Shown here: positions 1 through 10,909 of the stretch, piece after piece
Layout: every line of letters starts with the position of its first letter
How positions within the stretch are numbered: position 1 is the stretch's first letter
Assembly: GCF_010183535.1 (NCBI RefSeq)
Contig: NC_071329.1
Coordinates: forward strand, 13,268,001-13,332,000
Source of the DNA: Caenorhabditis remanei
Lineage: Eukaryota > Nematoda > Chromadorea > Rhabditida > Rhabditidae
DNA: 64,000 nucleotides
Reading direction: 5' to 3'
Position numbers and translations under genes: made by a program
Notes under the pieces: model-generated
Told to the model about the DNA's origin: nothing
What the model saw: the letters and a program-made list of their open reading frames with translations, nothing else
The model's database searches: none

Positions 1-2
1 GA

Positions 3-339
3 TACTGCCTTTTCGGAGAAACTGTACGTCTTCGGAATCAGAGAATCAGATGTTTCTAATTATTTCAGGTCAACATCGCATCAATCATGGAATCTTCTGG
101 AGAAGGTGGAAAGATTCAGATGACTGATATTTCTAAACATCTTCTGTCTAATGAATATCCCGAATATATCATTGAAATTCGAGGAATCAATACTAGTATG
201 GTAAGAAAGTTTTCTAAAAAATTATAAAATTATTTTAAAAAAATATAATTTTCAGAAACAACCAGATTTCATAACTCATTGGTTGATTGGAAAAGACGAC
301 GAATACTTCAAGAAAAAATCGAATCTTCTGAATCTTTAA
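3..339 (+). CDS. Guanylate cyclase, C-terminal end (partial)
   Basis: This is the last part of a guanylate cyclase, which makes cGMP from GTP. Three exons are visible: up to 23, 69-200 and 256-339, with GT-AG introns at 24-68 and 201-255. The reading frame shows the signature end of the class III cyclase domain: YCLFGETVNIASIMESSGEG, then KIQMTDISKHLL and EYIIEIRGIN, closing with HWLIGKDDEYF shortly before the stop. The run after VN that normally reads ASRMES is here ASIMES. Receptor-type gcy genes of worms usually end this way, with a short tail after the WL.GK motif. Everything upstream (extracellular, membrane and kinase-homology parts) lies outside the window, so receptor and soluble forms cannot be separated for certain. 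Receptor type is my preference. Confidence 0.85.
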
Positions 340-820
340 AATTCAAGTTTTTGTATTTTTTGCCTGCTCAATTGCATTTATTTTTGACATGTAAACTCAT
401 TTCGCATTTATTTTCCCATTTGACTGCATTTAATATTTTTTCTGTGATCTCCCATGAATATTTCTATGTTTATGTCGAAACCCATCCCCCAAGATCATAT
501 CACCAGTTCCCGTAGTTTTTCGAATCTGCTTGATTTTTAACCTAGAAACATTTCTTGAGAAGAAAGTACAACGGTACAACATGGATGTGAACGTGGTTCA
601 ATGATGAAACTATGAATTATGAAAAAGGTAAGAACAGGGATGTGCAGGTGGATCTAGGATGGGACTATGAGTCAAATAAAAGGGTAAAAACAGGGATTTG
701 TGGTGGTTTCAAGAAGTGAAAGTATTAACAAAAGATTACTAGATAGATAAAACATTACAATAAATTTCCTAGGTTTGGATAGAACAGAGTAAAACAATGG
801 GGGAGAGCGGGACGAAAAGC
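340..820. other. Convergent 3' intergenic region
   Basis: This lies between two convergent genes and holds their 3' untranslated regions. I see no coding exon. Two loosely similar stretches (about 625-655 and 678-710, each with a run like AAAACAGGGAT) suggest an old short duplication. Confidence 0.5.
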
Positions 821-3265
821 TTAATTCATGCAAGAACTTGATCTTTTACGAGATCGCTTAACGATCGGCTCGGCATTTTTCTGTCCGAAGAGGCTGTGGA
901 TTCCAGCAATTTCAGTCCATCTCAACAAATCTCCGGTCAACGGCTTCTTTATGTCCTCAAGTGTGCTGAGACGACTTTTGATGGCATTTTCCGGCAGGTC
1001 CGTAATTTTCAACAGGAACGAATTTTCGCTGTCTGGAAAATGAATATTTGAAATCAGAGATGATATTGAAAATAACATACATTTTGGAATATCGTCTTCA
1101 TAGTTATCCAGCTCTTCTGCAAACAGGCCCATCTCACGGAGCTTGTACTCTTCGCTGACAACTTCTCGCTTCAGAAGAGTGAGGAGTTCCGGTGGAGTCA
1201 ACGTTGGTGACTGAAATCATTTTAATTAAAGACTGCCCTCTTGAATGTGGAATGTGAAAATACCTCGATAATAATCGGGAATCCTCCAAGTTCTTGACGG
1301 TAGAGGATGACGTACTTCTGCATTAGATGATCCGGAGCAACAGAAGGTTTGAGAAGCGGAACAATCAGGAACTTTTTTCTTCCAAGTGTCGTCTCATTGT
1401 CTACAACCGCTTTGAAGTTCTCATGCCGACTGAGAATATCAGCCGAGCACGATGGATCAAAGTTGGTGCTGCACAGCATTCGGTAATCCGTCTGCAAGCT
1501 GCAACCATAAAACGCAGCGAATCGATTGGTTACATCAGCGACACTATCATTTGGTGCATAATATGCACGATCGATCTGTAAATAGTTTTTGTATCGAAGC
1601 GGAATCAGTGACTCGGTTTCAATAAGTATTCGACAGATAAAGAATGACTTACGATTGGAGTAGCATCCATTGTCTTCAGGAAGTAACATTCAACGGATAC
1701 CATATTACTGTTATACAATACTGGCCAGCACGAGAGAGAGTGAGCACTGAACCGATACGATCCGGTTCCTTGATGCATGAGAAGTCTAGCTTTAAGCATC
1801 ATTCTGATCATGTGACGATCCTCATCTGATGGCAGGTTCTCCATGGCTTGACTAATTTTCTCTTCAATGTCAGCCAATGTATTGCATTCTCTCTGCACGA
1901 GGAGGACACTTTCAGAACATTGAAGGGCCACGATGGCGAGAGCGTAAATATCAACAGAGAAGTCGAATTGATTATCCAACCCGTATTTTCTTGGCGCTAG
2001 TTCAACTCCTACACTCTTCACATTCATCGCATCGATACTTTTCGAGAATGTGAAGTCATTAAAATGGCTGATTTTGAATTGACCATTTTTTCCGAACAAG
2101 ATATTGTCAATTGATATTCCTTGGTGAATGCCATGCGTGTGAATATATGCAAGTCCTTTCAGAACGTCGAACGTCATGCTAAACGAAAATTTGTAGATTG
2201 AAGATGACTATTTAAAACTCACCGTTTCCAATTGACACCTTCATTCGTGATTTTCCAGCGAAGAGCTTGTGGACAATCCTCAAATACAGACGAGATGCGC
2301 ACGTTTCCAGAGCTTGGGTCGAAGTTGTAGAAGCTGTCGAGCATCGAGACGATGTTTTCATGTCTAAAAATACAGAACGGCTTGACTGGGAGTATAACGA
2401 TGTGATGTTTTTGAATCTCGAACTTTTAAAAATTAAAATTTTGAAATAAACAACAAAAAACTCTTACCGGATGTACCCTTGAATGAAGCATTTGTTTTCA
2501 TGATGGAAAGTTTTGATGAGTGATTCGACGTCATCACTCGTCCCCTGGAATTATGAAAAAAAATTATTATTTCGGAATAATTTTAGTATTACCGTATTGT
2601 ACACCGCGTTTTTCACAAAGTAATATGTACTATTTAGCTTGAAAAAGAACGAGCTCTGATTGAGATTCTCCCCTGCTGGAATCGGCACCATTCCGAATCT
2701 TCCATTGTCAACAGCGTCAAGAAGAACCGGTGAGAACAGAGACAAATTGACGGGTTCATCAGCCGTTTTTTCCACAATTTGCACGTCTTGTAGAGGACAG
2801 TAACCTCTCTTTTGTTTCAATTCGAACGACACTTCGATTTTTTCCAAGTGTTCCTCCAAATTGTTCAGTCTCTTGAACTGGCCGAGATACACTGCACTCG
2901 GAATCGATTCTTCTGGTTCCCAAGTTGTGCTGTTTCGATCAAAGCCGAGCCACTTCACCTGAAAATTACTTTTCTTTAAATAAAGAAAAACCAAAAAAAT
3001 TACTTTGAAATAATATCTGCTGGTGACGTAGGTATTTCTCGCGTTTTTTCTGAATCGGGCGCTCTGCAATTGTTGTATTACTGACTGGTTTAAAACTGAA
3101 TGAAATACCGTGAAAATTCCAGCGAACTCTTTGTTTTTGTAATGGTAGAACTGTTCGTATGCTTCTTCAAATCTGAAAAAATCAATTTGAGAAGTCAAGT
3201 CTTACAACTTTTCCTCACCTGATGAAGTCGATCAGCCTCTCGATCTCATACTCTTGCTTCACCAT
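821..3265 (-). CDS. Chromodomain plus pseudokinase protein
   Basis: Ten exons can be traced from ATG 3265 to the stop at 821 (3265-3219, 3172-3109, 3063-3004, 2958-2593, 2544-2468, 2363-2223, 2178-1653, 1575-1264, 1210-1081, 1032-821), giving about 644 residues. The N-terminus has a split chromodomain: EYEIERLIDF, an insert, then RYYFKVKWLGF and TTWEPEESI, the typical hydrophobic and WEPEE signature. A protein-kinase fold follows: a candidate VAIK-type lysine in YYFVKNAV, RHENIV (helix C region), LKGLAYIHTHGIHQG, IDNILF and FSVDIYALAIVALQ. The HRD aspartate is replaced (HQG) and DFG reads HFN, so it should be catalytically dead. The tail is basic (KRSRKRSS), a possible nuclear signal. The 45-nt intron 3108-3064 is in frame, so a 15-residue longer form is possible. 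Function unknown; chromatin binding is inferred. Similarity to kinase families spread by nematode Mavericks is possible but untested. Confidence 0.75.
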
Positions 3266-3519
3266 TATTATTATTTATTGGCTTCAAGTTGTTCTGAAAG
3301 TATGATATAAATATTGAGATAGCACGGAAAAAATAATTCGAGAAACAGTAAGAAGGTAATCGAGCTGGGAATCAAGGCGAAGAACAACAAACTGGGAAGA
3401 GAGCAAAATGAACTAGGGAGAGCACTTAAATGAGTTTAGGTTTACTACGAGTAATCATTGTTTTTCAAAGTAAAAGGCGATCAATCGAAACAATACTGGC
3501 CGAAAACCTGCTAATAGAG

Positions 3520-3566
3520 TTGAATACAATGAACACAATGAATACAATGAATACAACGAATAACAA
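3520..3566 (+). repeat. Short tandem repeat (AATACAATG-like)
   Basis: A 9-bp unit close to AATACAATG is repeated about five times with small changes just upstream of the fold-back element. It lies upstream of the chromodomain-pseudokinase gene. Confidence 0.7.
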
Positions 3567-3577
3567 TCATTAATACC

Positions 3578-3909
3578 AGTGTGACTCTCCTGGGAAACAT
3601 TGCTCCGGCACGGCCTTCTGCAGAGGCCCCCTCAAAGTACTGCGCGCAGTGCATTGAGATGGCCTCCGCTGGAGGCCGTGCTCCGGGAAGTTTCCAGTAA
3701 ATTTTTTGGGAAGTTCGCGAAATCCGGTATTTTTCCGGGAAATTACTGCGAATTACTATTTGCAGACTCGCAACTGGACGTTTCGAAACCGGGAGATTTG
3801 AAATGTCCGGTTGCGAGTCCGCAACAAGTAATTAGCAGGAATTTTACGGGAATTTTTTACCGAAAATTTATCCAGAAATTTCCCGAATCGCTATGGGACG
3901 CTCACACTG
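3578..3909. repeat. Non-autonomous inverted-repeat element with internal hairpins
   Basis: The ends are inverted copies of CAGTGTGA (3579 on) and TCACACTG (to 3909). Inside are nested palindromes: 3601-3625 against 3661-3686 (GCTCCGGCACGGCC-like arms), and 3750-3785 against 3800-3836 (GACTCGCAAC-type arms). There is no coding capacity. Terminal CAGTG/CACTG is common in hAT-type MITEs, but flanking 8-bp duplications are not clear, so I do not assign a superfamily. Confidence 0.65.
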
Positions 3910-4111
3910 AATAATAGGATTATGCGAAAAAATTCGAAAAATCTCAATGCGCGCGCTCGGTACGCAAACATCCCACATCATACAGTAACTTAATAAATTA
4001 AAAAATAACGCAATTTTCAAGTAAAACCTATAATTAAACCGCATCTTCAATACACATCGACAGCAATTCACCTAATATTCCACTACAATTACGTCATCAA
4101 GACTTTTCGCT

Positions 4112-4194
4112 GCGAGATATCCCTCGCACTGGTCCCTACGGTTCCAATCGCGCCACTCCTTGCGTATTGGAAGCGTAGGGACCTGTGCCTCGAA
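4112..4194. repeat. Short palindrome
   Basis: The arms CTGGTCCCTACGGTTCCAAT and ATTGGAAGCGTAGGGACCTG pair around a ~17-bp loop. This is another small fold-back sequence in the repeat-rich gap between two minus-strand genes. The rest of 3266-4396 outside the listed repeats shows no gene. Confidence 0.65.
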
Positions 4195-4396
4195 TAGTCG
4201 ATTGCTCCTTTAAACAATGCGAACGCGCATTGTATTTGAGTTGCAACAATGCGAGTATACATTGCATTTCATTGCAGTTGGTTGGATTTACCAAGCGAAA
4301 TATTTGAAAGTTTAGAGATTTATTTTTCATAATTTAAAGAATAGTTGTTCGATTTCACATTCACAGGGCAAAACATGTTAAACATTACAAATTCTA

Positions 4397-5265
4397 TCAA
4401 ACAATTATACGAAACTTCTTCGGTGCAATGCTAAAAATTGAGCGATTACTACTTGCAATTCGTGATCTCGACATTGATTGAGTACTGTTGAGGGTGATGT
4501 TTTCGAAGCTGTCGGATGGATATGTGCTTGACTTGTTTGATAAATTGAGAATGTTGGAGGGGTGAAGAGGAATCGGCCGAGTGCATTTCATACTCCAGCT
4601 GAAATTGCAAAACAAGTTTCGTGGAAAGTTAAACTGCAATAATGGTACCTGAAGACGATTGCAATAATCAAAAGGACAACGATACAGTTGGTCATTTTTC
4701 TCATCAATCGTTGTTGTGGGTTCTGATCGGATAGATGTTCTGAAAAATTGTCTGTTTTGTAAGTCACTTCTTGTTCTCCGCCTCACTCACCACTATCACA
4801 CAAAAAGCGAACCAACGCCTTTTTGTTTGATGCACTATCCAACGTCGTCAGAATACCAATCCGTTCCGGCTTCTCTTTGCACCACTTCTTCATATCAGCT
4901 GTTCCGCACGTCACTTCTTTCAAAACCAACTGAAACCAAAATGTTTAATTACTCATAATGGTTCACATGTAAACCTGTTTCTCGGATGTTCTTATTTCCG
5001 AAGTCAGAGGAACTTCATTTTGACAGTCTTTCAAAATAAACAACAGTGTCAAGTATGAATCGGTCACAGAACGATTGCTCAGGAGGTAATTCAATCTGAA
5101 AATTACAGGTTTCTATATAAAATCCAAATTTCGTCACCTGGAAGTGGCAAGAGTGTGGAACTCATTGCGTAATTTTAATGGAATTGCATCGGATTCGTGG
5201 GAGACATTGAGAAATGAATAAAATGTGAACAGAAGCAGAAGATTCCGGATTTTCATGCCAGTCAT
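4397..5265 (-). CDS. Small type I membrane protein, nematode-specific
   Basis: Five exons join in frame (5265-5138, 5095-4975, 4929-4791, 4739-4649, 4598-4397). The protein starts MTGMKIRNLLLLFTFYSFLN, a signal peptide. A luminal or extracellular domain follows with about four cysteines (KDCQNE, VTCGTADMKKWC, FLCDS). Then comes one membrane segment (NCIVVLLIIAIVF) and a Ser/Asn-rich tail of about 65 residues ending KKFRIIV. The start at 5265 is chosen because the upstream ATG at about 5277 opens a frame that stops early, and an acceptor-like TTTCATTCAG lies just before it, suggesting trans-splicing. It follows the APMAP-like gene on the same strand by about 290 bp, so the two could share an operon. 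I recognise no named domain. Confidence 0.7.
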
Positions 5266-5558
5266 CACAAGTTGCCATCTGAATGAAATTCGGTCGATTT
5301 CTTTATGACCTCTATTGCTTTTTCAACGCGCGAAACAGTAAAATGATGGCGCGAAGCACCAACAATTGAAAAAAAGAGGTTCGTAAATATTTAAACCTCA
5401 ATCTAACACCGTAAAATACTTTTATATACTGAATATCACAAATACACATTTCAAAAAACCAGCAGTGAAGTAGAAAGAGGTAAGAAGGCGGAAATATAAA
5501 CATTCTGAAATAAATTAAAATTCTGCAGAATAAGATGCAATGAAAAGAAAATGAAATT
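5266..5558 (-). other. Gap between two same-strand genes
   Basis: This 293-bp gap separates the APMAP-like gene (upstream) from the membrane-protein gene (downstream). It contains two acceptor-like sites on the minus strand (TTTATTTCAG near 5505 and TTTCATTCAG near 5281), which would fit trans-splicing in an operon. A 63-residue open frame after the first acceptor looks like chance. Confidence 0.4.
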
Positions 5559-6933
5559 TTACAACTTCAATTTAGCAATGAAGTCATCCGCGAAGCTTCC
5601 TATGTAGAGTTCTCCGTTGTGCTCTATTACTTGAGACACGTCTCCTACAACTTTTCCAGTAACATCGTGAAGACTTCTGATGATTTGTCCGGTTGAATCC
5701 AGTTCCAGAATAATGGAATGTGGAGACTTAAAGAGGCTGAGAAGCGGTTTCCAGTATTGAGTAGGAATTATATCAACAAGGAACTGACGAATTGCTGAAA
5801 AGAAGTGTTATTTTTAGAGAATATGATAAAATTTGATAATTACCTGGATGACTTCCAAGCCGATCCAACATGGATGGATGAGTTGCAGATCGAGTTGCTG
5901 CTAATCCGACCCAATAAGTTCCTCGTCCACTACTTCTGATATTATCTGGAAGTCCCGGCAAGTTAGAAGAGAACATCTCGATTTTTCCAGATGCTATCGT
6001 CAGTTTCTTGATTCTTGCCATACTACACTCTGAGAAGAGAACTGATTGTTTGTCTTCAGTGAGCTGGATTCCATTCGGAAAGTAGAGTTTATCAGCGAGA
6101 ACCTTCACAGTTTTTGAGGAGATTTTCAAATGTAGAATACGTCCATCCGCGTGATGCTCCAGAATCAATGGCATGAAATGACGACGATCGTGACGAATCG
6201 AGCTGTCAGTAATGACAATCTCGTCCTCAGAAATTACATCTAGATCATTGAGGAAGCGTGGTTTGAATCCGTCGATTGGGACACGAGAATCAAGAATTTG
6301 AGTGGAAGTTGCTGGAATAAATATTCGTACCAAAAACGATTCAGTTTCTACAAACTCACGATCTTGTTCATTGGTAAAGTCTACAATAAACACTCCAAGA
6401 TATGCGTCTGCGACCACAAATTTAGGTTTGCCTGTAACTAAACGACGTATTCCAAGTGGTCTGCCACATTCAGGCTCCGTATCGAAATGACCACAATCCG
6501 GGAAAAATTTGGATTTTTCTGAATAGGCCACTTTGCTCACAACTTTTCCGTTGACGATTTTCAGAATTTTAGCATCATATACAGAAGCGTAGATTGCATC
6601 TGAATTAAAACAAGAAATACATAACATTCTTATAATTTACTCACCATCATCAACCACCATTGACTCAGGCCCTGAAATTTTTCCATCCAAGATATGTGTA
6701 GCTTTTTCTAGATCCGCGTTGATGAAGAGGTTTCCAATAAGCCCTGGGGGTGGGTCTAGCCGATATTTCCGAGCTAGAGTATTCTTTTCATCACTGTATC
6801 GATAGTAGAGAGCAACCCATGAGATGGCAAGACCTCTGTAAATGTTTTTCTTTGTGTCAGAAGTATGAAGATCGTTATCATTTAAAACTTACATGAACCC
6901 GAAGAAGAAAATTCTCCCCATAGCTTTGCACAT
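5559..6933 (-). CDS. APMAP / strictosidine-synthase-like beta-propeller protein
   Basis: Four exons (6933-6893, 6835-6645, 6599-5844, 5794-5559) encode about 407 residues. The N-terminus MCKAMGRIFFFGFIGLAISW is a signal anchor, so the protein is probably a type II membrane protein with its propeller in the ER lumen or outside. Family motifs in order: GPESMVVDD (blade 1), FPDCGHFDTEPECGRPLGIR with a cysteine pair, ADAYLGVFIVD, FLNDLDV, ITDSS, YFPNGIQL, FSECSMARI and LPGLPDNIRSS. The C-terminus ends GELYIGSFADDFIAKLKL, as in adipocyte plasma membrane-associated protein. Relatives include arylesterases and plant strictosidine synthase, but the animal substrate is not settled. Length and motifs are complete. 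The gene starts divergently from Bora with a ~330-bp shared upstream region. Confidence 0.88.
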
Positions 6934-7264
6934 TAACCAAGAATATGTTGTAAAAACAGTGCAATTTTTAAGATGTTAGTTGTTTTTTGGTGTCCGTATT
7001 TCGATGAGCAAAGATGAAGTAAATATTTTCCAGTCCTGGTTTGGTGGGGCAGGATTTTTGGGAAGTATACGGTATGTTTTTGTGTGCAAACACACTGTGC
7101 GGACAAAGCATTTTACTTTACGACAGTTCTTTTTAAAAAAGTTCTGTTTTGTTGAACTTCCATTTTTGGACATCCTTCAATTTTGTTTTTGAAAATTCGT
7201 GTTTATTAAAAAACACAAATACCTAATCTATATAATTTTTAGTCATTCGCTCTTTAACAACTAG
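6934..7264. promoter_or_regulatory. Divergent promoter region (APMAP-like / Bora)
   Basis: This 331-bp AT-rich region lies between two divergent start codons and must hold both promoters. I see no recognisable single site. On the plus strand, AACAACTAG immediately precedes the Bora ATG and may be a weak trans-splice acceptor. Confidence 0.45.
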
Positions 7265-9515
7265 ATGGAATTCAATGTCTCCTCGTTTTACGACGGCGAA
7301 GAATCCGGCAAGCAACTTAACAGCACTGCTCTCGAACAAGACGAAAATGAACAAAAAGGTCAGTCAATCCTTATTTAACCAATCAAAATATATTTTTCAG
7401 AATGGAAGCTGTCGCCCATTACTGCGGAAGAGAGGCGCGTTAAAACCTCCATTTTTCAAAGAAGCTCCCATCTCCAGTCCAGCAATTTCAAATCGCCCCT
7501 GAGAGCAGTAAATGTAAGTTCGTCATTCTCGTTAAAAAACCAAACATTGAAGATTGTAATTTCACAGAGCACGGATCCTTCGACTTCTGGTTATGACTCT
7601 AAAAACACAACAGCTTGCACACCACAACAGTCTTCTTCATCGTGAGTTTTCAAAGAATAAATTCTCAACCGTTTCGATATTTTTCAGCGACCCAAAGTTG
7701 TCTATGTCAGCTGAACTCTCTTCTTTCGTTGCTAACAACAGTCCCAACCCGTTCGATTCCATCCTCCTCAACTCTCTTCACAAATCCATCAATTTCAGTC
7801 CACGGCTAATTTTATCATCGGTATGCGTCTTCAATATTTCCTTTCCAAACTTTTCACCTTGTAGCAAGAATCGGGTAGTCAGCAGAAAGGTGGTGAAAAG
7901 TTCCAATGGAGTGTAGAGCAATTGGCAATTCTCAAGCCGGCTCACATTTCAGAAGACGAAATTGCCGCTAGTTATCGTTCACCGTACGTGATGACTTGAT
8001 CAGACAATTTTAAAAGTTTTTCCGTTTTCAGAATTCCAGAAATCGAAGAAAAAATACAAGAGGCTCTGAACGAGTACTGGTCAAACAACGTTAGTTATAT
8101 CCCATCTCCAGATGGTCCTCGTTTCGTTAATTTGACACATCGCGACGGAACAGTTACAACGATTCGATATGGAGAAGAAGCAGCATCTTCCGAAGGAAAT
8201 ACACCATCACTAGCCAACATTGTTCGGAGGAAAGAAGCCGTGAAAGCTGCATATGCTACGTCGTCACCGAAGCAAAGGCCAAGAAAGTAAGAATTCTTTT
8301 TAAGAAATCTACGAAATTAAACGCAAGTACTACAAAATTGCGTCTTCTGTCAAAATTGGAAACCAAACGTTTTTGAAGTTTCAGGAATCTTCGTCAAGTG
8401 CGGAATCGTGTCTGCCAAACAGAACTTACGATCCCTCCAGGCCTGGATCTCGATCTGAAAAAGTTACTGGGAGAAAACTTTGTGTATCAGGATCAAGAGG
8501 CCGAGGACGAAGAAGTGTTCAACATCTCCGTGTGTTCGAACTTCTCCACTCGTCGGCGACTGTTCTCCAATGGCGGACAACAAGAAGATGGAGCAGAAGA
8601 TGCCGCGAATTCATCGATAATTTCTACAGATGATCTTCTGATGAATGAATCTTCCGCACAGCCATTTGTTAGTTATTATTCGAGCTCTTGACCTATTAAA
8701 CAAATTGCCAATTTTCAGAATGATTCGTTATCCCCTGTTCGCCGTTCCGTCGATGTCACTGAAGACATTGAAGACACAACGGATAACTTGGATCAGGAGA
8801 ATGCTTCGACGTCAGCAACACGTTCACATGCTTCCCAAATAGCAATTAACATCTCGATTCTCAATGATTGCATGATGAACTCAATTGATGAAGCGGAAAA
8901 CGAAGAGATTGATGAAGAGAAATTAGAGGAAACTGAAGAGCGTTCGGAGGAAATAAGACGAAACATTTTCTCGGATTCGCACTTACGTGAGTAACTATTT
9001 GTTTGCCGCTTATTTCTAAGATTAGCTGGACATATAATCTCACTGCTTTCTCATTCGTGCTGCATCTACTATGCAAGTTTCTAACACTCTGCGCTCTCCT
9101 TCTCACTTCTTCTCTCTTGGTGCCAATGACTTGCCTTCTAGCTGTCGGCGCACTCATGAAATCTCTTTACTTCAATATTATTATTCCAGATGCCAACGAA
9201 TACGAAATACTCGATCGTTCATCTTCTTCTAACGCAACACCGCGCCACGAAGATCTCGACTGGACACCTCGTCGATTTACTGGTTCCGTTCCCAGTTCAG
9301 TAGTACGAGAACCCACTTCATCGGGAACTTTCGGTTCTGGTGGAGCCGCTCCGCAAGATTTCCGGCGATTCGTTTTCGATATGTCTCCGATACATCCGAA
9401 TCACAATGTCCCGGCGGCACTGCGAACACCAATTCAACGGTGTCATATGAATCTGCCGCAAGGCCGATTGGACTTGAATGACGATGAAGAAGATAGCATT
9501 GATGGGTCCAAATGA
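7265..9515 (+). CDS. spat-1: Bora homologue (Aurora A/PLK1 activation cofactor; SPAT-1)
   Basis: Nine exons (7265-7358, 7401-7513, 7568-7641, 7688-7820, 7865-7983, 8032-8286, 8385-8667, 8719-8986, 9190-9515) give about 554 residues. The conserved Bora core is in the first half: NPFDSILLNSLHKSINFSP, FQWSVEQLAILKPAHI, EEKIQEALNEYW and YIPSPDG. Bora is phosphorylated by Cdk1-cyclin, then binds Polo kinase and lets Aurora A phosphorylate it, driving mitotic entry; in worms SPAT-1 sets PLK-1 timing in early embryos. Many SP/TP sites are visible (KLSPIT, NFKSPL, SPKQRPRK, DSLSPVRR, DWTPRRF, DMSPIH), as expected for a Cdk target. The C-terminal half is acidic and probably disordered. Name by homology from memory. 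Confidence 0.85.
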
Positions 9516-10060
9516 AGCGAACTTCGGTTTTGAATGACTATTTTTATTCTTTTTTTTTTGCCCAATTTCTCTCATTCGACTTACCTGTACCATTTCCTGT
9601 GATTCTCATGATCTCCAACTCATCCTTGTAGTCTCTGACTTATTCCATATTAATCGTATTTGTTTGTCTCTTATATCTATTTTCATCATCTATCTATCTT
9701 GGATATTCATTTTCTAGACAAGATTATAGTATCTCTCTGTCTCTCTTTCCCCATTCAAACTTTTTATATCTATCAATTTCAACTTGCATATCTTTTTCTT
9801 TCTCTGTTCATTATCTCTGTCTTTCTCTGTCATTACATAATCTTACTCTGTTTTTGGTATCACTGATTTTGAAAAATCGTCTTAGTTCTTTCATTCGTTC
9901 CTCCACGAAAGTTTTCTCTCCCAAGCTATTTATCAAATATGAAATTTTGTGCTTTTTTAAAGTTACTCTTCAATTCCTACATCAAAGGTGTTTATGCGCC
10001 TTCTCATACCTCTTTCTCGCTTTCATGCCTCGTTATCCATGCAAATACCGAATTTTCCAG
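9516..10060 (+). other. Bora 3' UTR and Trm112 upstream region
   Basis: This 545-bp stretch is pyrimidine-rich (TCTCTGTCTCTC runs near 9722-9830). I see no coding exon in it. TTTTCCAG ends exactly at 10060, directly before the Trm112 ATG, so that message is probably trans-spliced. An operon with Bora is possible but the gap is long. Confidence 0.5.
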
Positions 10061-10482
10061 ATGAAGCTCTTCGTGCACAACTTCATGTCTTCTCGATTCC
10101 TGAAGAATGTCACAGTAGGCTACCCACTCGAGTTGACTGTCAAGCAATTTGAGGAAAAAGATATCGAGTTTGACAGAGAGAACACAATTGTCATGCTGGA
10201 TAAGGTAGTTACTTAATACCTGTTCAGTTGAAACTTTGATATATTCAGGTTCAATACGAAGCTCTTCTTGTCGCGGCAGCCGCTGTCAATCAAGCAGATC
10301 GTATTCCATCCGAACAACCAGCGAAATATGATGAACTATCTGACGATCAACTGAAACAATTCCACCATATACTCATGAATATTGATGTTGTTGATGGGGA
10401 ACTCATCTGCCCGGAGACTAAAACAGTGTTCCCAATTCGCGATGGCATCCCAAACATGCTGAAAGTTGACGCCGAAAAGTAA
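10061..10482 (+). CDS. Trm112 (TRMT112) methyltransferase activator subunit
   Basis: Two exons (10061-10204, 10249-10482) encode 125 residues, the usual length for Trm112. The N-terminus MKLFVHNFMSSRFLKNV and the C-terminus DGELICPETKTVFPIRDGIP followed by NML are diagnostic. Trm112 is a small zinc-ribbon-like partner that stabilises several methyltransferases acting on tRNA, 18S rRNA and release factor eRF1 (Trm9, Trm11, Bud23 and Mtq2 in yeast). As in many animal forms, only part of the zinc cysteine set is present: one cysteine is seen, in ICPE. A polyadenylation signal AATAAA lies at about 10576. Confidence 0.92.
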
Positions 10483-10627
10483 TTTTCTGTCCTTTTTTTT
10501 TAACTCAATCTCGTTACTCTCACTGTATTGTTGTTGTTGTGTTGTGTTTGTCATGTTTCTTCATAATTATATTCAAATAAATTCAATGGTTTATAGGCAT
10601 TTTATGGGATTCTCTGAACAGTGATTA
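10483..10627. other. Convergent 3' end region
   Basis: This holds the Trm112 3' UTR with AATAAA near 10576 on the plus strand, ending against the stop codon of the minus-strand lectin gene. Confidence 0.6.
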
Positions 10628-10903
10628 TCAGCCGGTTGACTCGATTTCTGGTGCTTGTCCACAAAGAGCACCGAAATTCCAGTAGCGTTGGTTCTTAACC
10701 TCGCTCGGAGAAGTTTCAAATTTACAGTAAAAGTCGTTGATTTTTCCATTACCGGCAGTAGTATTGGATGCGAATATAAACATTTGAAGGCATTCTTCTA
10801 TATCACTGAAAACAGAGAAGTTTAAAATAGAATAGTCAATCAGATATTTACTATGTCCACTTGTTGAAACTTGGCTCATTTGTAACCCAATTCTCCCATA
10901 AAA
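10628..10903 (-). pseudogene. C-type-lectin-like gene, 3' half, cut by the Maverick
   Basis: This is the downstream part of the gene whose 5' half lies at 31347-31971. The split exon resumes at 10903 and runs to 10852 (LLWENWVTNEPSFNKWTY). An intron spans 10851-10806, and the last exon is 10805-10628, ending with TGA. Motifs of the second half of a C-type lectin domain are present: W..N.EP, EECLQMF, GKINDFYC and FGALCGQAP, with the conserved cysteines. Removing the element and one copy of GCTGTG keeps the frame exactly. The coding parts show no stop or frameshift, so the break looks young or the pre-insertion allele still exists. Read on from the 5' side, translation would stop about nine codons inside the TIR. 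Confidence 0.8.
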
Positions 10904-10909
10904 GCTGTG
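10904..10909 (+). repeat. Target site duplication, left (GCTGTG)
   Basis: The six bases GCTGTG directly flank the left terminus (AGAGAAGTGTGG). The same six follow the right terminus at 31347-31352. A 6-bp duplication is the hallmark of Maverick/Polinton integration. Confidence 0.95.

Noticed and set aside
5312..5503. 63-residue frame right after an acceptor-like TTTATTTCAG
   Set aside because: Composition is biased to Phe/Leu from AT-rich DNA and it lies between two operon-like genes. More likely chance or leader sequence.
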